A stretch of 64,000 nucleotides of DNA, from NCBI RefSeq assembly GCF_004363655.1, contig NZ_SNZH01000015.1, forward strand, positions 36,803-100,802, written 5' to 3'. The stretch is from Tahibacter aquaticus. GTDB lineage: Bacteria; Pseudomonadota; Gammaproteobacteria; Xanthomonadales; Rhodanobacteraceae. Positions 23,922 to 32,583 of this stretch are shown here, piece by piece (the stretch's first letter is position 1; each line of letters begins with the position of its first letter). The notes beneath the pieces were generated by a model. That model searched no databases and was not told where the DNA came from. It saw only the letters and a list, made by a program, of their open reading frames with translations. The position numbers and the translations under genes are program-made.

Positions 23922-25847
23922 ATGAACGAGCCGTTGTCGGCCGCGCTGATCATTGGCCGTAGTGCCGAGTCGCGTTGCAGGAGCTTGCGATCCTCGCTTT
24001 CCGCCTCCGAGGTGCCCCGCGCCGACGGCGGTTCTGCTCGGTCGAAATCGCGGCGTTTTTCCCCATTGCGTTCCGGCATAAAATGGGGGCGTTTTTGCCT
24101 TTGCGTGCTTTTTCTGTGGCTGCTGGCACTCCCTGCATCGGCTGCCGAGCGCACCCGCTCGTTCGTCTACAACGCCCGCAACCAACTGACCGACGTCATC
24201 GACACCGCAGATCCAGGGCGGTCGATTCGGTTCACCTACGACGCCAGCGGCAACCGTGAATCCAAGACGCAGGCTGGGAGCACGACGACCTACCGCTGGG
24301 ACGCCCGCGATCGCCTGGTTGAGGTGCTGCGCGACGGCGTGTGGGTTGCCCGATACGACTACAACGCTGCAGGGCAGAGGACGTTCAAGGAGGTCAACGG
24401 CCCATCCCCGACGGCCGTGCGCTACGTCTACGACGGCGCGAACCTCATCGCCGAAACGAACGTCATCGGCAACACCCTGGCCACGTACACCCGTGCAGCG
24501 GACGGCCGCTTGCTGTCGATGCGCCGGGGAAATCAGGCGTATTCGTATCTCCTCGATGGCCTCGGCACCCCCATCGCCTTGTTGTCCGCGGACGGCGCCG
24601 TCGTGTCGCGCTACCGCGTGGACGCGTGGGGCAACCCGCTGGCCTCCGTCGGCACTGTGGCCAACCCGTTCGGGTACACGGGCTACCCCATCGACGACGA
24701 GTCGGGACTTTTCTACGCGAACGCGCGGTACTACGACTCCGAACTCGGCGCGTTCCTGAGCGAAGACCCGGCGGCGGGCGACCCGACGCGCCCCATCACT
24801 TTTCACCCCTACATCTACGCCAACGGGAATCCGCTGGTTTACCTCGATCGCAGCGGGCGGACCGCCGAACTCGTTGAAGTGTTGGACGGCCACGAGCGCA
24901 ACCAGGCCGAGATCGTTGCTCTCGCCGAGCAAATCAAATCCATGCGCGCGACCGCCATGTGGTACGAGCGGCCGTTCGTGGAACTGGGTTTTGTCGGGAC
25001 GGTGCTCCTAACGGCGGGAAACCGGCTGGGGCAGGGCGTCATCACCGGGGCGAACGCGGGCGCCAACGTCGCCCTCAACGCCGCGGACACTTACCTTGTG
25101 GATTTGGGGGAGGGTGCCGACCCCGCGAACGCCGAAATCGCGGCCTTCGCGGACGACGGGTTTGCCGCGGCCGAAGCGGCTTACCACGACCCGCGGTCCG
25201 CGGCCTATGGGGCGATGGCCGCGGCGGCCGAGCCGTACCAGAAAGCATACGACGGCGACACCGGCGTCCAGCTTGATCTCGCGGCCAGCCTCGACCCCCG
25301 GCGTTTGAGCCAGAGGGTGATGCGCGGAATGGCTCCCACGCGTGGACCGCCCGCCGCCAGCCATCAGGCGTCGTACGTCGTGGAGGGAGCGGACGGGCGG
25401 CCGCAACTGGCGACGCTCGGCGCGACGATGCCCAGAACCGCACCGCCCGCACCCATGGCGTCCATGTACGCGGCGGTGCCGGCGGCACCGTCGCTCGGAC
25501 CGCCCCCGGCCGCGCGGCCCCCGCTGGGGGTCAACGACCCGCCGCAGCGCTACCAAGGCCCGTGGACGCAGCGCGACTTGGCACGGGCGCAGTTGGGGCA
25601 AGGGCCGCTGGACTTCGTGCCCCTGCGGGACCGGCGCGGGCGCGAGGTCCCGCTGGAGCTCCACCACGCCGACCAGATGCCCGGCTCGGCTATCCATGAG
25701 GTGAACGCGGTCGAGCACCGCCAGCCCGGCGTACACGGACAGCCCAATCAGGGGGTAACCCCGGAGATGCGCAAAGCCGACGCACAATTACACTGGCAGA
25801 CGCGCGGGCAGCAGATGGGCAACCCGCCCCCGGAAAAGGATCCTTGA
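23922..25847 (+). CDS. small Rhs-type polymorphic toxin with LHH/HNH nuclease end
   Basis: A 641-residue protein. Residues 57-75 are a hydrophobic, signal-like segment ending ASAAE, after an unusual basic N-terminal stretch of 56 residues. Residues ~80-310 hold a few RHS/YD repeats (FTYDASGNRESK, YDYNAAGQRTF) and the conserved core end (YRVDAWGNPLA, FGYTGYPIDDESGLFYANARYYD, DPAAGD, YIYANGNPL). The C-terminal ~60 residues form the toxin tip with LELHHADQ and a later LHWQTRG, fitting an LHH/HNH DNase. It is far shorter than T6SS Rhs proteins and lacks PAAR and DUF6531. The stop overlaps the next gene (TGATG), the usual place of immunity. Confidence 0.8.
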   Translation: MNEPLSAALIIGRSAESRCRSLRSSLSASEVPRADGGSARSKSRRFSPLRSGIKWGRFCLCVLFLWLLALPASAAERTRSFVYNARNQLTDVIDTADPGRSIRFTYDASGNRESKTQAGSTTTYRWDARDRLVEVLRDGVWVARYDYNAAGQRTFKEVNGPSPTAVRYVYDGANLIAETNVIGNTLATYTRAADGRLLSMRRGNQAYSYLLDGLGTPIALLSADGAVVSRYRVDAWGNPLASVGTVANPFGYTGYPIDDESGLFYANARYYDSELGAFLSEDPAAGDPTRPITFHPYIYANGNPLVYLDRSGRTAELVEVLDGHERNQAEIVALAEQIKSMRATAMWYERPFVELGFVGTVLLTAGNRLGQGVITGANAGANVALNAADTYLVDLGEGADPANAEIAAFADDGFAAAEAAYHDPRSAAYGAMAAAAEPYQKAYDGDTGVQLDLAASLDPRRLSQRVMRGMAPTRGPPAASHQASYVVEGADGRPQLATLGATMPRTAPPAPMASMYAAVPAAPSLGPPPAARPPLGVNDPPQRYQGPWTQRDLARAQLGQGPLDFVPLRDRRGREVPLELHHADQMPGSAIHEVNAVEHRQPGVHGQPNQGVTPEMRKADAQLHWQTRGQQMGNPPPEKDP

Positions 25848-26233
25848 TGGCTCGACATCTGACCGAATCGGACGCCCGGCTGGCTCTGCGCCAAGGGCGC
25901 GCCATCGAGCAGTTCCTGGGCGCCCGACTCGACGAGGGCGATCGGCTGCTGCGGTGGGTCCGCTGCCACACCGAACCGAGCGGGGCTCGGGTGGTGTCGC
26001 TGTTCGAGGTGTACGACGAGGGGCGGCCGGATTTCAGCGACTTGGTCGAGTTCGCCGCGTTCGACCCGGACGAACCGTACGGCGCAAACCGGTCGTTCGA
26101 CACGCCGGAGGAGGCGTGGTCGCACTTGGTCAACACCGTGGGGGCGGCTCCGGAGAAATTTGTCGGAAGCGGCATCGCGGCGGAGGAATACCGAGATTTT
26201 GTGGCCGAGCATGGCTGGTGGCCGGCAGCTTGA
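25847..26233 (+). CDS. probable immunity protein for the Rhs toxin
   Basis: A 128-residue acidic soluble protein whose ATG overlaps the Rhs stop codon by one base (TGATG). Small acidic proteins in this position usually bind and block the toxin tip. The sequence (VSLFEVYDEGRPDFSDLVEF, then PDEPYGANRSF) is reminiscent of SMI1-like or related immunity folds, but I do not assign a family. Function is inferred from position, size and charge. Confidence 0.7.
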   Translation: MARHLTESDARLALRQGRAIEQFLGARLDEGDRLLRWVRCHTEPSGARVVSLFEVYDEGRPDFSDLVEFAAFDPDEPYGANRSFDTPEEAWSHLVNTVGAAPEKFVGSGIAAEEYRDFVAEHGWWPAA

Positions 26234-26291
26234 TCCGCGCCGCAGCCAAACGCGCTCGTTCGCACCACACGTTGAGAAGGACTTGCCAACT

Positions 26292-27080
26292 ATGACAGAG
26301 CCATCCCCATCCGACTGGCGCGACCACTGGCACGGGCGCACCGACCATCCATTTTTTGCGGCGCTTACGGAGCGAATCGAACCGTTCGGGTTCTCGTGGA
26401 TCGGTGCGGACATCGACGACTATTCCGGCCTTGCACGGTGGGGCCGCCCGTTGTTCGACGATTACACGCTGGAGCTGTCGCTCACGGCGGTACACCCGAA
26501 ATATTTGCGGGAGAGCCACTTTGGATTCCACGCGTCGATGTTCGTGGTGTCGCCGCGGCAAAAACAAGTGTGGGACGAGCTGCACCTGTGGGAGTGCGTG
26601 AAACTCCTGCCGGACCTATACGAGCAGGTGGGCGACCACGCCCCCACGGTCGCGCACATCTTCCTGGAACTGCTGCTCGATAAGTGGGATTCCGGAGGAA
26701 ACCCGCCGGGAAGGCCGCGGTGGAATCGGGTGGCGAACGCGGATGCCGCTGTATGCGCGAACGATCTCGCTGCGTTGCTCGAACGGCATCTGCCTCGGAT
26801 TTTGGCGTACGTTGCCAGCGGGCCGGCGCTCGCCGATCTCTTGGTCAACCTGGAGGCTCTTCCTGGATACCCCGAAGACTGCGGGTTTGAATGCGAGGCG
26901 CGGAACGTATGTGCGTCGGTTCTGCTCCACGATCTCGGACGCACCGCCGAGGCGTGGCAAGCGTTGACGGCGGAAGAGCGGCGGGTGATCGCCGCCGGCG
27001 ATGACCTGGATCCCGAGATGCTGGATGTTGTCCGCTGCCAAAACAAACGCCTGAAGCGCTGGATGAGCGCGGCTGGGTGA
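26292..27080 (+). CDS. hypothetical protein downstream of Rhs/immunity
   Basis: I start at the ATG at 26292 (262 aa), as the earlier frame overlaps the immunity gene. The protein is soluble and acidic, with aromatic-rich segments (WRDHWHGRTDHPFF, GFSWIGADIDDYSG) and a helical C-terminus; no motif is recognised. Lying 58 bp after the immunity gene on the same strand, it could be a second immunity protein or unrelated cargo. It converges with the HTH gene at 27103. Confidence 0.6.
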   Translation: MTEPSPSDWRDHWHGRTDHPFFAALTERIEPFGFSWIGADIDDYSGLARWGRPLFDDYTLELSLTAVHPKYLRESHFGFHASMFVVSPRQKQVWDELHLWECVKLLPDLYEQVGDHAPTVAHIFLELLLDKWDSGGNPPGRPRWNRVANADAAVCANDLAALLERHLPRILAYVASGPALADLLVNLEALPGYPEDCGFECEARNVCASVLLHDLGRTAEAWQALTAEERRVIAAGDDLDPEMLDVVRCQNKRLKRWMSAAG

Positions 27081-27102
27081 ATCCGCAAGTGGCAAGTTCC
27101 AC

Positions 27103-27558
27103 TTAGTTGCTTTGTGCCAACGTTTCGAGTCGAGCTTTGGCTTCCTTTTTCCCCATGCCACGCAATGCAGCGATTCTCTGTATCTGCTCCTGACGCGGGG
27201 TGTTTTTCTCCTGCTCCCAGTTGTAGATCGATTGGCCGGAGGCACCCGCCAAGCGGCCGAACTCTTGCGCCGACAGACCCAGCTTGGCGCGCAACGTCTT
27301 CAATCCCTTGGCGCTGAATCGGATACGGCCGCCGGCGGCTTCGGCGTCGGCCGCGTCCTCCGTCTCGGACACTTTCGCCTTGTTCTTCTTTTCCACGGAG
27401 GCTTGATTGCGCTGCAACGACGCGACCGTGCGTTTGAGCGCTGCAATTTCCTTGCGGTAGCCGGCACTGGCATTGCGAAGGGCGTCGAGTTCCGCTTTGA
27501 CGGCTTTGCGGGCAACGCGGGTGATTTCGCCTTTCAAGGCTGAGGCAATATTCGGCAT
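27103..27558 (-). CDS. coiled-coil plus XRE-type HTH protein
   Basis: I start at the ATG at 27558 (151 aa). Residues ~10-65 are a charged coiled coil (KEIAALKRTVASLQRNQ); ~90-150 hold a Cro/C1-type HTH (LKTLRAKLGLSAQEFGRLAG, then SIYNWEQEKNTPR). This combination is common in small DNA-binding proteins of proteobacteria. An acidic linker separates the two parts. It is convergent with the 262-residue gene. Targets unknown. Confidence 0.8.
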   Translation of the reverse strand: MPNIASALKGEITRVARKAVKAELDALRNASAGYRKEIAALKRTVASLQRNQASVEKKNKAKVSETEDAADAEAAGGRIRFSAKGLKTLRAKLGLSAQEFGRLAGASGQSIYNWEQEKNTPRQEQIQRIAALRGMGKKEAKARLETLAQSN

Positions 27559-27860
27559 GTGTTTGGTCGTCCTAGTTGGGTGGGCGGGCGTGTGGAAAAT
27601 GCGTTCCTCCACGACGCCCGAGAGCTATGCGTTGGCAAACAAATACCATAGCTGTCTCGGTTATTCTCTGGCGAAATTCGGCGGTAAAGCATCCCTCCGA
27701 AAGGCGGCCCATCCGCGCGTCTGACCACGGCCGCCGCTGAATCTCGCAACGCGGGCGCGGTTTCGCCGACGAGATGGGACGTTCAGCTCGAAGGTTCGCA
27801 ACCCGCTGGGCGTTTCGAATACGATGGTCGAAGGTCGAAGTATCGCAATCGGGGAACGAA
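27559..27860. other. intergenic region between divergent small genes
   Basis: About 300 bp between the leftward HTH gene and the rightward 95-residue gene. It must hold the promoters of both, but I see no convincing -35/-10 pair, terminator or repeat beyond a moderately AT-rich stretch near 27630-27670. Confidence 0.3.
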
Positions 27861-28148
27861 ATGCGGCACTTTTTGGATGCTCATGCGGCGTTCGTGAACT
27901 GGCTTGACGGCGCGGCGGAGTGCGAACCCACCGCTGCCCAAGTCGAAGAGGCCATGTTTGTCTTGGCTGCGAAAGCTGCCCGCCGCGGGATGACCGGCGC
28001 CCGTTGGCAGTTCGTGGTGGACGGGCTGATCGCCCACGCCAAGCGCCGATGCCCCAACAACGCCGACTTGCCTCAATTCGTGGCCCGCGGTTTCGATTTC
28101 TCTGCAAACTGGTCGGGCATTCAAGCGAGCGCAACTCGGTCGCACTGA
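27861..28148 (+). CDS. small hypothetical protein (95 aa)
   Basis: The ATG at 27861 has GGGGAACGA upstream. The 95-residue product is helical and soluble (MRHFLDAHAAFVNWLDG, FVLAAKAARRGMTGARWQFVV). No recognised domain. The in-frame extension 29 codons upstream is basic and unlikely to be coding. It stands alone before the metal-resistance cluster. Confidence 0.5.
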   Translation: MRHFLDAHAAFVNWLDGAAECEPTAAQVEEAMFVLAAKAARRGMTGARWQFVVDGLIAHAKRRCPNNADLPQFVARGFDFSANWSGIQASATRSH

Positions 28149-28373
28149 ACGCGAAACGAGATCATTTCGTTCTCCGCACACGCTTCGGCACGGTCGCTTG
28201 AAGTAAAGGCCGTGCAGACCTTCCGGTTTGCGCCCGCAGTCGCCGCGTACGTGATGCGGTATACCGCAGAGCCGCGGTGGGCTGTGTTGTCGTACGCACT
28301 CCGAGCGCTATGTGGCGTAGAGAGGCCGATACCGCCGTAGCAACAGAATGGATCTGAATGCGTGAAACGCACT

Positions 28374-28709
28374 TTAAGGTGCTGCCCGCGATCCCGTCAT
28401 GATGATGGCCATTCCGACGAAGCACACCGCCACACCGAGCCAATCCGTGGCGGTGGGCCGGACCTTCTCCACCGCCATCAGCCAGACCATGGCAACGCCG
28501 ATGTACACGCCGCCGTACGCCGCATAGACGCGGCCGGCGGCGGTGGGATGCAGGGTGAGCAGCCACGCAAACAGAGCAAGGCTCGCGGCGGCCGGCACGA
28601 GAAGCCACGCCGACCGCCCTTGCCTGAGCCACAGGTAAGGCAGGTAGCAGCCGACGATTTCCGCCAACGCGGTGAGCGCGAAGAGCACGAAGGTTTTGAG
28701 AAGGTCCAT
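28374..28709 (-). CDS. ynfA: YnfA family small membrane protein
   Basis: A 111-residue inner-membrane protein with four TM helices. [20 protein letters not shown] at the N-terminus, [16 protein letters not shown] in the middle and the TDWLG loop are the signatures of the YnfA/UPF0060 family, relatives of small multidrug resistance transporters. It is the last gene of a leftward run from merR, 78 bp after chrA. Function in metal or drug tolerance is suggested by context only. Confidence 0.92.
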   Translation of the reverse strand: MDLLKTFVLFALTALAEIVGCYLPYLWLRQGRSAWLLVPAAASLALFAWLLTLHPTAAGRVYAAYGGVYIGVAMVWLMAVEKVRPTATDWLGVAVCFVGMAIIMTGSRAAP

Positions 28710-28787
28710 GGCGGCAGTGTAGCTGTGAGGTCGGCGGGCCCGGACGGCCCCAGGTCCTGCCGCTTCACTGCCGACTACTGCACACAG

Positions 28788-30002
28788 CTATCCGCCGCTG
28801 AGAGCGCGCACCGCGCAGGCCCCCGCCACGCAGAACCCCACCACCACCCAGCTTGGCGCCTTCGTCGCGAGCAGCGCTGCAGCGCCGACGGCCGCGATCC
28901 CCGCGTCCGTGGGCGAGCGCACGGCACCCGTCAGCACCGGGTGGTAGAAGGCGGCCGCCAGGAGGCCGACGACCGCGGCGTTGATGCCGCCCAGAGCCGC
29001 GCGTGCGATCGCGCTGCGGCGCAGCTGGTCCCAGAACGGCAACGTGCCGACCAGCAGCAGGAACGACGGCAGAAAGATCCCGAATAACGCGATGGCCGCG
29101 CCGGCCCATCCATTCGGAGCCGGCGTCATGGAAAACCCCAGGAAGGCCGCGAACGTGAACAGGGGACCCGGTACGGCCTGCGCGACGCCGTAGCCCGCCA
29201 GGAAGGTGTCGGCGTCGAGCCAGCCCCGTCCGACGGTCTCCGCATCGAGCAGCGGCAAGACCACGTGGCCGCCGCCGAAGACAAGCGCGCCGGACCGGTA
29301 GAAGCCGTCGAACACGGCCAGTCCGTGGCTGCCGGTCCACGCGGCCAACGGCGAAAGGCCGAGTAGGCCGATCGCGAAGATGACCAGGGCACACACGGCC
29401 CAGCGCCGCCGGTAGGGCGGGCTTTCCTGCGCGGCCGCGACGGCAGCGACCCTGGGCAGAAGGAGCCATCCGAGCAGACCGCCCGCTGCGATGGCCCCAA
29501 GTTGGGCCCACGCGGAAGGGAGCGCGATGCACGCGGCGGCCGCAGCTACCGCAATGCCAAGCGTGGTTGGCCCGGTGCAGAGCTGGCGGCCCATCGTCCA
29601 CACCGCGTGCGCCACGACGGCCACCGCCGCGAGCTTGAGCCCATGCACCCAGGCCGTCTGCGCCACGCCGCCCACGGCGGCTACGCCGGAGGCCGCGGCG
29701 ATCATCAGCAGCGCCGAGGGCAGGGTGAAGCCCACCCAGGCCGCCAGCGCGCCGCGGACGCCGGCGCGGCGCAGGCCCAGCGCCATGCCGACCTGGCTGC
29801 TGGCCGGCCCGGGCAGGAACTGGCACAGGGCAACGAGATCCGCGTATTCCGCTTCCGTCAGCCACGCCCGGCGCTCGACGAAGGCCCGGCGGAAGTAGGC
29901 TAGGTGCGCCACCGGTCCGCCGAACGAGGTGAGCCCCAAGCCTAGGAAGGCGAGGAACACATCGAGCCAGCGGTGGCGAGTCGGGTTCGTATGGGTGGGC
30001 AT
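28788..30002 (-). CDS. chrA: chromate transporter ChrA, long-chain type
   Basis: A 404-residue membrane protein with two homologous halves, each with the ChrA pattern: FLGLGLTSFGGPVAHLAYF near residue 20 with LVALCQFLPGPASSQ, and in the second half SGALVFGGGHVVLPLL with TFLAGYGVAQAVPGPLF. ChrA exports chromate from the cytosol, probably driven by the proton gradient. Length agrees with the bidomain family. It lies in the same direction as the methyltransferase and merR, so it may be under the same control. No chrB-like regulator is present. Confidence 0.93.
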   Translation of the reverse strand: MPTHTNPTRHRWLDVFLAFLGLGLTSFGGPVAHLAYFRRAFVERRAWLTEAEYADLVALCQFLPGPASSQVGMALGLRRAGVRGALAAWVGFTLPSALLMIAAASGVAAVGGVAQTAWVHGLKLAAVAVVAHAVWTMGRQLCTGPTTLGIAVAAAAACIALPSAWAQLGAIAAGGLLGWLLLPRVAAVAAAQESPPYRRRWAVCALVIFAIGLLGLSPLAAWTGSHGLAVFDGFYRSGALVFGGGHVVLPLLDAETVGRGWLDADTFLAGYGVAQAVPGPLFTFAAFLGFSMTPAPNGWAGAAIALFGIFLPSFLLLVGTLPFWDQLRRSAIARAALGGINAAVVGLLAAAFYHPVLTGAVRSPTDAGIAAVGAAALLATKAPSWVVVGFCVAGACAVRALSGG

Positions 30003-30081
30003 GGGCGGGACGTGGAAGGTCTACGGTTGGCAAGCAACGCCAGGCCGCGGGCGGTGCGCAGCCCGGTGCCGTCCGTGCCAA

Positions 30082-30723
30082 TCAGCCACGCCGTTTGAAG
30101 CGCGCGTAGACGAACGACTGCACGTTGCCGCCCGGCGTGGTGTGGGCGTCGGCCGCTTGCGCTGCCAGCTGAAACCCGTCGCCGAACACGGCTGCAAGCG
30201 CGTCGGCATCGTACCGAACCACCGGCAGGCCGCTGCACTGCTGCGGCCCGTCCGGTGCGAACGTCGCAATCACGAGGTGGCCGCCTCGCTTCAGAACGCG
30301 GCTCACCTCGTGCACGTAGGCCCGACGGTCCGCCGCCTCGGTGAGGAAGTGAAAGACGGCGCGGTCGTGCCACACGTCGATGCTCTGCGCCTTGATGCCG
30401 GTATCGCGGGCGTCCGCGTGCAGCCAATTCACCGAAGCGGCCGCCGCGCCGAGGCGGTCGCGCGCGGTCTGCAGCGCGGCCGCGGACAGGTCGAGCACCG
30501 TCAGGTGCCGACGCCCGCGGGCGAGCAGATCGTCCACCAAGGTCGAAGCGCCACCGCCGACATCGAGGATGCGGGCGCCGGGCTGCGGTGCCGCCGCTTC
30601 GATGAAGGCAAGGGACGTTTCAAGGTGCGGGCGGAACCAGCTGACTTCGGTGGACGCGCGGGTCTGGTAGACCTGCTCCCAATGCGCCGACGGTTCAGTA
30701 GGTTGGGGGTGTGGATCGGCCAC
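30082..30723 (-). CDS. SAM-dependent methyltransferase
   Basis: A 213-residue class I methyltransferase. Motif I LDVGGGASTLVDDLL is at about residues 48-62, with LDLSAAAL (acidic end of strand 2) and VLKRGGHLVI following. The N-terminal W-EQVY-TR pattern is that of the small methyltransferases often seen beside metal-resistance genes. The start is a GTG at 30723 with GAGGAG 7 nt upstream; a much longer open frame upstream overlaps merR and is rejected. It lies between merR and chrA. Substrate unknown; thiol or metalloid methylation is one possibility. Confidence 0.85.
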   Translation of the reverse strand: MADPHPQPTEPSAHWEQVYQTRASTEVSWFRPHLETSLAFIEAAAPQPGARILDVGGGASTLVDDLLARGRRHLTVLDLSAAALQTARDRLGAAAASVNWLHADARDTGIKAQSIDVWHDRAVFHFLTEAADRRAYVHEVSRVLKRGGHLVIATFAPDGPQQCSGLPVVRYDADALAAVFGDGFQLAAQAADAHTTPGGNVQSFVYARFKRRG

Positions 30724-30842
30724 GGCGGACTCCTCGTGCGGGCTTCGGAGTCTACCGCCGCGTCTCGTCAGGGACCGCCCGCGGGGCGGCGGTCCGTACA
30801 CGCGCAAGGAGCGGTTCGACGCGTACGGCTGGAACCCATCGC

Positions 30843-31256
30843 TTAGTTGGACGAGCCGGGATGGATGGCCCCGAGGATGCGGCATTCGCGGACCGTGCCG
30901 CCGTGGCACGAGGTCAGCATGCCTTCGAGTTCGTGGCGAAGCGCGGTGAGGTCGGCGATCTTGCGGTCGATGCTCTGCAGGTGTTCGTGGGTGAGCTGAT
31001 CCACGCGGGCGCAGTCGCGTTCGTGGTGGCGGGTCAGATCCAGCATTTCCCGCACCTGCTCGATCGGGAAGCCCAGTTCGCGCGCGCGGCGGATGAAGCT
31101 GAGACGTTGGACTTCCGCCGTGGTGTAGGTGCGGTAGTTGCCGGTTGCGGTTCGGGACGGCTTGGCGAGCAGGCCAATTTTTTCGTAGTAGCGGATGTTG
31201 TCGGCAGCCATGCCGGAGGCGGCAGCGGCCTCGCCGATCGTCATGCTTGCGTTCAT
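30843..31256 (-). CDS. MerR-family metal-responsive regulator (CadR/PbrR-like)
   Basis: A 137-residue MerR protein: HTH at 5-30 (MTIGEAAAASGMAADNIRYYEKIGLL), a long dimerisation helix, and Cys82, Cys117 and Cys125. A Cys at ~80 plus a C-x7-C pair is the pattern of CadR and PbrR sensors of Cd, Pb or Zn rather than CueR, which lacks the first Cys. It is divergent from czcC, and a MerR-type promoter with a 19-bp spacer lies between them pointing at czc. It likely activates the czc operon and may control its own leftward neighbours. Confidence 0.88.
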   Translation of the reverse strand: MNASMTIGEAAAASGMAADNIRYYEKIGLLAKPSRTATGNYRTYTTAEVQRLSFIRRARELGFPIEQVREMLDLTRHHERDCARVDQLTHEHLQSIDRKIADLTALRHELEGMLTSCHGGTVRECRILGAIHPGSSN

Positions 31257-31260
31257 GGGC

Positions 31261-31291
31261 TTGACCTTGGAGCGACTTCAAGGTTTATAAG
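31261..31291 (+). promoter_or_regulatory. MerR-type czc promoter and operator
   Basis: -35 TTGACC (31261-31266) and -10 TATAAG (31286-31291) are separated by 19 bp, the overlong spacer that MerR activators correct by DNA twisting. The inverted repeat ACCTTG-N9-CAAGGT (31264-31269 and 31279-31284) lies within the spacer. It points to czcC, 30 bp away. Confidence 0.8.
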
Positions 31292-31321
31292 AGCGGCCTG
31301 CTCCCCTGTCAAACGCAGGCC

Positions 31322-32581
31322 ATGACCCCATTGCCACGCTTGTTCGCCGTCTTGGCGCTCGCAGCCCTCTGGGCCGCTCGGGCGGCCGACGCCGCCCCGC
31401 CGCCCGACGTCGGTGCCGAAACACCGCTCACCTTGCAGGAAACCCTGCGTCGGGTGGCCGAGCAAGGCCCGCAGTCGGCGTTGGCGGACGCCACGCTCCG
31501 TTCGGCCGAGGCTAATGTGGGCGTGGCCCGCCAGCTTCCCAACCCGACCCTATCGGTCGAGGCCGAAAACATTGGGGGGACTGGCGCCTACTCGGGCGGC
31601 CAACTGCGGGAAACCACGACCTCGCTGGCCTGGCCGCTCGAACTGGGCGGCAAGCGCGCCGCGCGCGTACGCGCCGCGGAAGCCGAGCGTACCGCCGCGG
31701 TGCTGGGCGCCGATGCCGCGCGGGCCGACGCGGTGCTGCAAGCCACCGAAATCTTCATCGAGGCCGCTGCAGGCGAACGGCGCCTGGTTCTGGCGCGGGA
31801 GCGGCTGCGCCTCGCAGAAACCGGCGTCAACGCTGCGCGGGCGCGCGTGCGTGCCGGCAAGGCGTCGCCCATCGACGAGCAGCGCGCCGAGGTGGTGCGG
31901 CTCAACGCCGAGGTCGCGGTGGGGCAGGCGCAGCGCACGGTGGATCTGGCGCGCGCCACGTTCGCACGCTGGACCGGCACGCCGGGCGCGGTGCCGCGCG
32001 CCGCGTGGTTCGAGACCGTCGAGGGCGATGTATCACCAGAGACCGATACCCCGCCAGCCCTGGCGCTGGCGGAGGCCGAAGTGGCCGCCGCCGACGCGCG
32101 GCTTTCGGTGGCGCGCCGCGCCCGCATCCCCGACCTGACCCTGAGTGCCGGCGTGCGGCGCTTCGCGGCCGTGGACGACCGCGCCACGGTGGTCGGCATT
32201 GCGCTGCCGTTTCCGGTGTTCAGCAGCGGCCGAGCGGGTGTGGCGAAGGCCCGTGCGGATTTGGATGCCTCCGAGGCGCGCCAGCGCACCATCGCGCTCG
32301 ACTACGGGCGCGCGGCTGCGAGCGCCCAGGCCGAACTCGACAACGCGCGCGCCGCCGCGCAGACGGCCGGTGGGCCTGCCCTGGCCGCGGCAGAAGAAGC
32401 CGCGCGCATCGCCCGGCTCGGCTACGAGGCCGGCAAGTTCTCCCAGCTCGATCTGCTGGAGGCCGAACGCGTGCTCGCCGAGACACGCGGGGGCGCTGTG
32501 CAGGCGCTCACAGACTTCCATCTCGCCCGAGCCCGGCTGATTCGCCTGCAGGGCCGCGCCGACCCGCTGTTCAAGGACTGA
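31322..32581 (+). CDS. czcC: CzcC-type outer-membrane efflux protein
   Basis: A 419-residue outer-membrane factor with a signal peptide (LFAVLALAALWAARAADA) and the two OEP repeats of the TolC family: LTLQETLRRVAEQ ... RQLPNPTLSVEAENIGG (typical of CzcC/CusC) and the second half LALAEAEVAAADARLSVARR ... IPDLTLSAGVRR. It forms the outer channel of the RND complex. First gene of czcCBA, followed by 2 nt and the czcB ATG. Confidence 0.9.
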   Translation: MTPLPRLFAVLALAALWAARAADAAPPPDVGAETPLTLQETLRRVAEQGPQSALADATLRSAEANVGVARQLPNPTLSVEAENIGGTGAYSGGQLRETTTSLAWPLELGGKRAARVRAAEAERTAAVLGADAARADAVLQATEIFIEAAAGERRLVLARERLRLAETGVNAARARVRAGKASPIDEQRAEVVRLNAEVAVGQAQRTVDLARATFARWTGTPGAVPRAAWFETVEGDVSPETDTPPALALAEAEVAAADARLSVARRARIPDLTLSAGVRRFAAVDDRATVVGIALPFPVFSSGRAGVAKARADLDASEARQRTIALDYGRAAASAQAELDNARAAAQTAGGPALAAAEEAARIARLGYEAGKFSQLDLLEAERVLAETRGGAVQALTDFHLARARLIRLQGRADPLFKD

Positions 32582-32583
32582 CC

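Noticed and set aside
30724..31281. Long upstream extension of the methyltransferase frame
   Set aside because: It runs antisense-frame through merR; a GTG with a strong ribosome site at 30723 gives the normal methyltransferase length.
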